Positions 30,846 through 33,159 of a stretch of 33,159 bases of DNA are shown in pieces; position 1 is the stretch's first letter; the number at the start of each line of letters is the position of its first letter. Origin of the DNA: SpSt-1165 sp964391725 (GTDB lineage: Bacteria; Chloroflexota; Anaerolineae; Anaerolineales; Anaerolineaceae); NCBI GenBank assembly GCA_964391725.1, contig CAYMNB010000025.1, forward strand, positions 1-33,159, given 5' to 3'. The position numbers and the translations under genes are program-made. The notes under the pieces are model-generated. The model was given only the letters and a program-made list of their open reading frames with translations, was not told the origin of the DNA and searched no databases.

Positions 30846-32210
30846 ATGACAAAAAAACTGTGGTTCTGGCAGGCATGCGCCGCGCTCAGCCTGGTGCTGC
30901 TCCTGCTGGGGCTGTATCTATTACTCAAACCCGTGCCGGTCACCCTGGTCATCAATGGTGAAACGCGCGAACACCCCACACGCCTGCGTGAACCCGGGCT
31001 GATCCTGGCGGAAGCCGGCATCGGCTTTCATCCGCAGGACAACCTGACACCCGCGCCGGGCAGCCGCGTTGCGCGCGGCGGTGTGATCACACTTGAATCC
31101 GCCCGTTGGGTGCAGATTTGGGAAGCTGGTGAGTTGCAGGCGGAATTCTTCACACCTGAACGCATTCCCGCCCAGCACCTGCTGGAAGCCGACATCGACT
31201 GGACCGAAAACAGCCGCCTGCTGTACCGCGGCGAGGCGGTGAATGTGTATGACAGCCTGCCGCGCGCCGCTTTCTACCTGTTGGAGATCCGCCGCCCGGC
31301 TTCTATCAACGGTGAACTGACGCATGCCCCCACGGTGTTATCCGCCCTGTGGGAACAGGGCGTGGTGCTGACCAGCGCCGATGACCTTTCTGCCGATTGG
31401 ACGCAGTCCCCGGCACAAGCCGCCAGTGTGCATGTGCGCCAGGCGCACCCGGTGAGCGTGATAGCGGACGGGGTGCAGATTGACGGTTTCAGCGCCGCGC
31501 GCACTGTGGGCGGTGTGCTGGCCGATCTGGGCCTGCCGCTGCAATCGCTGGACCGCGTTTTCCCGCCCTTAGAAGCCGCCCCGCCAGAGGAAGGCATGAT
31601 CACGATCACCCGCGTGCGCGAAGCCGTACAACTGGCGCACATAGCCAGTCCTTACGGCAGCACCATGGTGCCTGACCCGGAAACGGTGCTGGATGCGCGC
31701 AGCCTGATCTCACCGGGGCAATCCGGTATCGACGTCACCCGCACCCGCGTGGTGTTCGAGGACGGCGAAGAACAATCCACCCAACAGGAAGAGACCTGGC
31801 AGGCAGCCGCCCCGCAGGATGAAGTGGTCGGCTACGGCCAGCAGGTCAGCATCCGCACCATTGACACCGAATACGGCCCGTTGGAGGTCTACCGCGAGGT
31901 GACCATGTACGCCACTTCCTATCACCCGTGTGCCTTCAAAGACCGCTGTTCGTATACCACCCGCGGCGGCTGCACCCTGGAAAAGGGCGTGGTGGCGGTG
32001 TCCGCCGCCTGGTATCCCTACATGGTCGGGCAGCGCGTATATGTCCCCGGCTACGGCATCGGCGTGATATGCGATTCGGGCGGCGGCATCCCTGGCCGTC
32101 ACTGGATCGACCTGGGCTATTCCGATGATGATTACCGCGCCTGGTACCACTGGGTGCCGGTTTATTTTCTGACACCCGTACCCGATACCGTGCTGTGGCT
32201 GCTGCCATGA
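30846..32210 (+). CDS. YabE/Rpf-like cell-wall protein with ubiquitin-like, G5 and 3D domains
   Basis: 454 residues. A short basic start and a hydrophobic segment (about 8-27) form a signal anchor. Three DUF348-type (ubiquitin-like) units follow, opening with VTLVINGETREHPTRL, PASINGELTHAPTVL and VSVIADGVQIDGFSA. Next is a G5 domain (about 270-340, with VVFEDGEEQSTQQE) and a C-terminal 3D-like domain from about 350 (VTMYATSYHPCAF). The 3D core retains CDSGGG and HWIDLGY, but the first Asp of the usual AVDP motif is replaced (AVSAAW). Relatives cleave or bind peptidoglycan and include resuscitation-promoting and stationary-phase survival proteins. The position before ksgA mirrors yabE near ksgA in Firmicutes. 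The ATG has no ribosome binding site but a -10 box 6 bases upstream. Confidence 0.88.
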   Translation: MTKKLWFWQACAALSLVLLLLGLYLLLKPVPVTLVINGETREHPTRLREPGLILAEAGIGFHPQDNLTPAPGSRVARGGVITLESARWVQIWEAGELQAEFFTPERIPAQHLLEADIDWTENSRLLYRGEAVNVYDSLPRAAFYLLEIRRPASINGELTHAPTVLSALWEQGVVLTSADDLSADWTQSPAQAASVHVRQAHPVSVIADGVQIDGFSAARTVGGVLADLGLPLQSLDRVFPPLEAAPPEEGMITITRVREAVQLAHIASPYGSTMVPDPETVLDARSLISPGQSGIDVTRTRVVFEDGEEQSTQQEETWQAAAPQDEVVGYGQQVSIRTIDTEYGPLEVYREVTMYATSYHPCAFKDRCSYTTRGGCTLEKGVVAVSAAWYPYMVGQRVYVPGYGIGVICDSGGGIPGRHWIDLGYSDDDYRAWYHWVPVYFLTPVPDTVLWLLP

Positions 32211-32220
32211 GGATACCGAC

Positions 32221-33066
32221 ATGAACGATACCAATCTTGAACCGCTGCCCGTCAAAGAACTGCTGCGCGCGTTTGACCTGCATCCCCGCAAAAGCCTTGG
32301 GCAGAATTTTCTGCTGGATGGCGGCTCGTTAAACAAGATCATGCGCGCCGCCGACATCAGCCCGCAGGACGCGGTGCTGGAGATCGGGCCGGGGTTGGGC
32401 AGCCTGACTCGCTACCTGGTACTGAACGCGCGCCGTGTGGTGGCGGTGGAGATTGACCCATATCTTTTCCCCATCCTCACCCAGGTGCTGCAGCCCTATG
32501 ACAACGTGAAACTCATCCTCGGTGACATGCTGGCGCTTGACCCGGCGCAGTTGATGGATGGCGAGCCGTATGTGTGCATCGCCAATATCCCCTACTACAT
32601 CACCTCCGCCCTGATGCGGCATTTACTTGAAGCCAGCCTGCGCCCTGAGCGGGTGGTTTTCACCATGCAAGCCGAGGTAGCACAGCGCATCTGCGCGCCG
32701 GAGGGAAAACTGAGCCTGTTATCATTGAGCGTACAGGTATATGGCAAGCCGCGTGTGATGGCAAAGCTGTCCGCCGGCGCATTCTATCCCCCGCCCAAGG
32801 TTGATTCCGCCACACTGCGCGTCGATTTGTATGACACACCGCGCATTGCGCCCGAACATCTGGACACCTTCTTCCGCCTCGCCAAAGCCGGCTTCAGCCA
32901 GAAGCGCAAGAACCTCGCCAATTCGCTCTCCGGCGGGTTGGGCAGGGAGAAACCTGCCGTGGAAGCGCTGCTGCAGCGCGCCGGGATCGACTCCTCGCGA
33001 CGCGCCGAGACCCTGCGTATTGAAGAATGGGCGCGGCTGTGTCCCTTGTTCGCTGAGAACCGGTGA
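32221..33066 (+). CDS. ksgA: 16S rRNA dimethyladenosine transferase KsgA/RsmA
   Basis: KsgA dimethylates two adjacent adenosines near the 3' end of 16S rRNA (A1518 and A1519 in E. coli) during small-subunit maturation, using S-adenosylmethionine. The protein has 281 residues, a normal length. Motifs in order: KSLGQNFL, the SAM-binding VLEIGPGLGSLT, VVAVEID, the GDMLALD segment, the catalytic NIPYYITS (usually NLPYYI), and FYPPPKVDSATL. The C-terminal helical domain with RKNLANSL is complete. It starts 10 bases after the YabE-like stop, with GAGGA overlapping that stop, so the two are co-transcribed. Confidence 0.96.
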   Translation: MNDTNLEPLPVKELLRAFDLHPRKSLGQNFLLDGGSLNKIMRAADISPQDAVLEIGPGLGSLTRYLVLNARRVVAVEIDPYLFPILTQVLQPYDNVKLILGDMLALDPAQLMDGEPYVCIANIPYYITSALMRHLLEASLRPERVVFTMQAEVAQRICAPEGKLSLLSLSVQVYGKPRVMAKLSAGAFYPPPKVDSATLRVDLYDTPRIAPEHLDTFFRLAKAGFSQKRKNLANSLSGGLGREKPAVEALLQRAGIDSSRRAETLRIEEWARLCPLFAENR

Positions 33067-33109
33067 TGTCGTTGCTGGGCCGGGGGCATACGTACCATGC
33101 CAACGGCGG

Positions 33110-33159
33110 TTATGGGCGTATACGCTCGAAGGTGGCGATCTCGCGCGTCAGGTTGTAGT
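33110..33159 (-). CDS. Possible C-terminal end of a minus-strand gene, cut by the window edge
   Basis: On the minus strand the last 15 codons before a TAA at 33112-33110 read YNLTREIATFERIRP, protein-like in composition. It would be convergent with ksgA, 43 bases apart. No family can be assigned from so short a piece, and chance is possible. Confidence 0.35.
   Translation of the reverse strand, partial: YNLTREIATFERIRP

Noticed and set aside
30644..30961. Possible 105-codon gene or leader peptide
   Set aside because: It contains the terminator hairpin, overlaps the YabE-like start in another frame, lacks family features and has no good ribosome binding site.
1..33159. tRNA, rRNA, CRISPR array, insertion sequence or phage region
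   Set aside because: No tRNA arm pattern, rRNA segment, regular spaced repeats, transposase or phage protein was recognised by eye.

Overview
The window looks like a chromosomal contig from an Anaerolineae-like member of the Chloroflexota, probably a draft or metagenome assembly. This is inferred from gene content and style: adjacent F420 genes (cofD, cofC), Thr/Pro-rich linkers on membrane-anchored surface proteins, several Ser/Thr kinases with FHA or tail-anchor modules, PHP (CehA/McbA-type) hydrolases, and a YabE-like cell-wall protein next to ksgA. No rRNA, tRNA, CRISPR array, insertion sequence or phage gene was recognised. A run of exactly 100 N (8040-8139) is an assembly gap. Base composition and coding style look uniform by eye.

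Layout. 5-3872 (+): a MazG-like pyrophosphohydrolase, then cofD-cofC-rnhA as a tight unit (F420 side-chain synthesis plus RNase HI), then an exported or anchored TPR protein. 3873-7468 (-): a kinase with zinc ribbon and FHA domain, and a serC-serA pair for serine synthesis whose SerA has Lys where the catalytic His is expected. 7608-10964 (-): an APH-like phosphotransferase broken by the gap, an anchored surface protein with a fourfold repeat, and a Thr/Pro-rich anchored protein. A perfect inverted repeat sits on the promoter of the surface-protein gene. 11123-12565 (+): a PHP metallohydrolase with a strong terminator. 12629-19244 (-): TrmO, DegV, a sulfite-oxidase-like molybdoenzyme, a DUF2007-like protein, a SWIM zinc-finger protein and a SNF2 helicase. 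19530-24323: two divergent diguanylate cyclases, one TPR-GGDEF and one REC-GAF-GAF-GGDEF protein fused to a complete Ham1/RdgB nucleotide pyrophosphatase. 24311-25543 (-): an MFS transporter. 25715-29330 (+): a DtxR-like regulator, feoA, feoB with a His-rich insert, and feoC, which form a ferrous-iron uptake operon. 29308-30294 (-): a tail-anchored kinase with HCD in place of HRD. 30295-30845: a 551-base regulatory stretch with several promoters and two mutually exclusive hairpins, read as a small RNA or attenuated leader. 30846-33066 (+): a YabE-like G5/3D protein and ksgA. The right edge may hold the C-terminal end of a minus-strand gene.

Themes. Signalling is dense, with two kinases and two cyclases, and nucleotide handling appears twice (MazG-like and Ham1). 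The most unusual item is the cyclase-Ham1 fusion: all diagnostic motifs of both enzymes are visible in one open frame with no stop codon in the linker. The second is the overlapping hairpin pair upstream of the YabE-like gene. Promoters mostly show TATAAT or TACAAT -10 boxes, and two genes (at 2466 and 30846) start at the position expected for leaderless transcripts.
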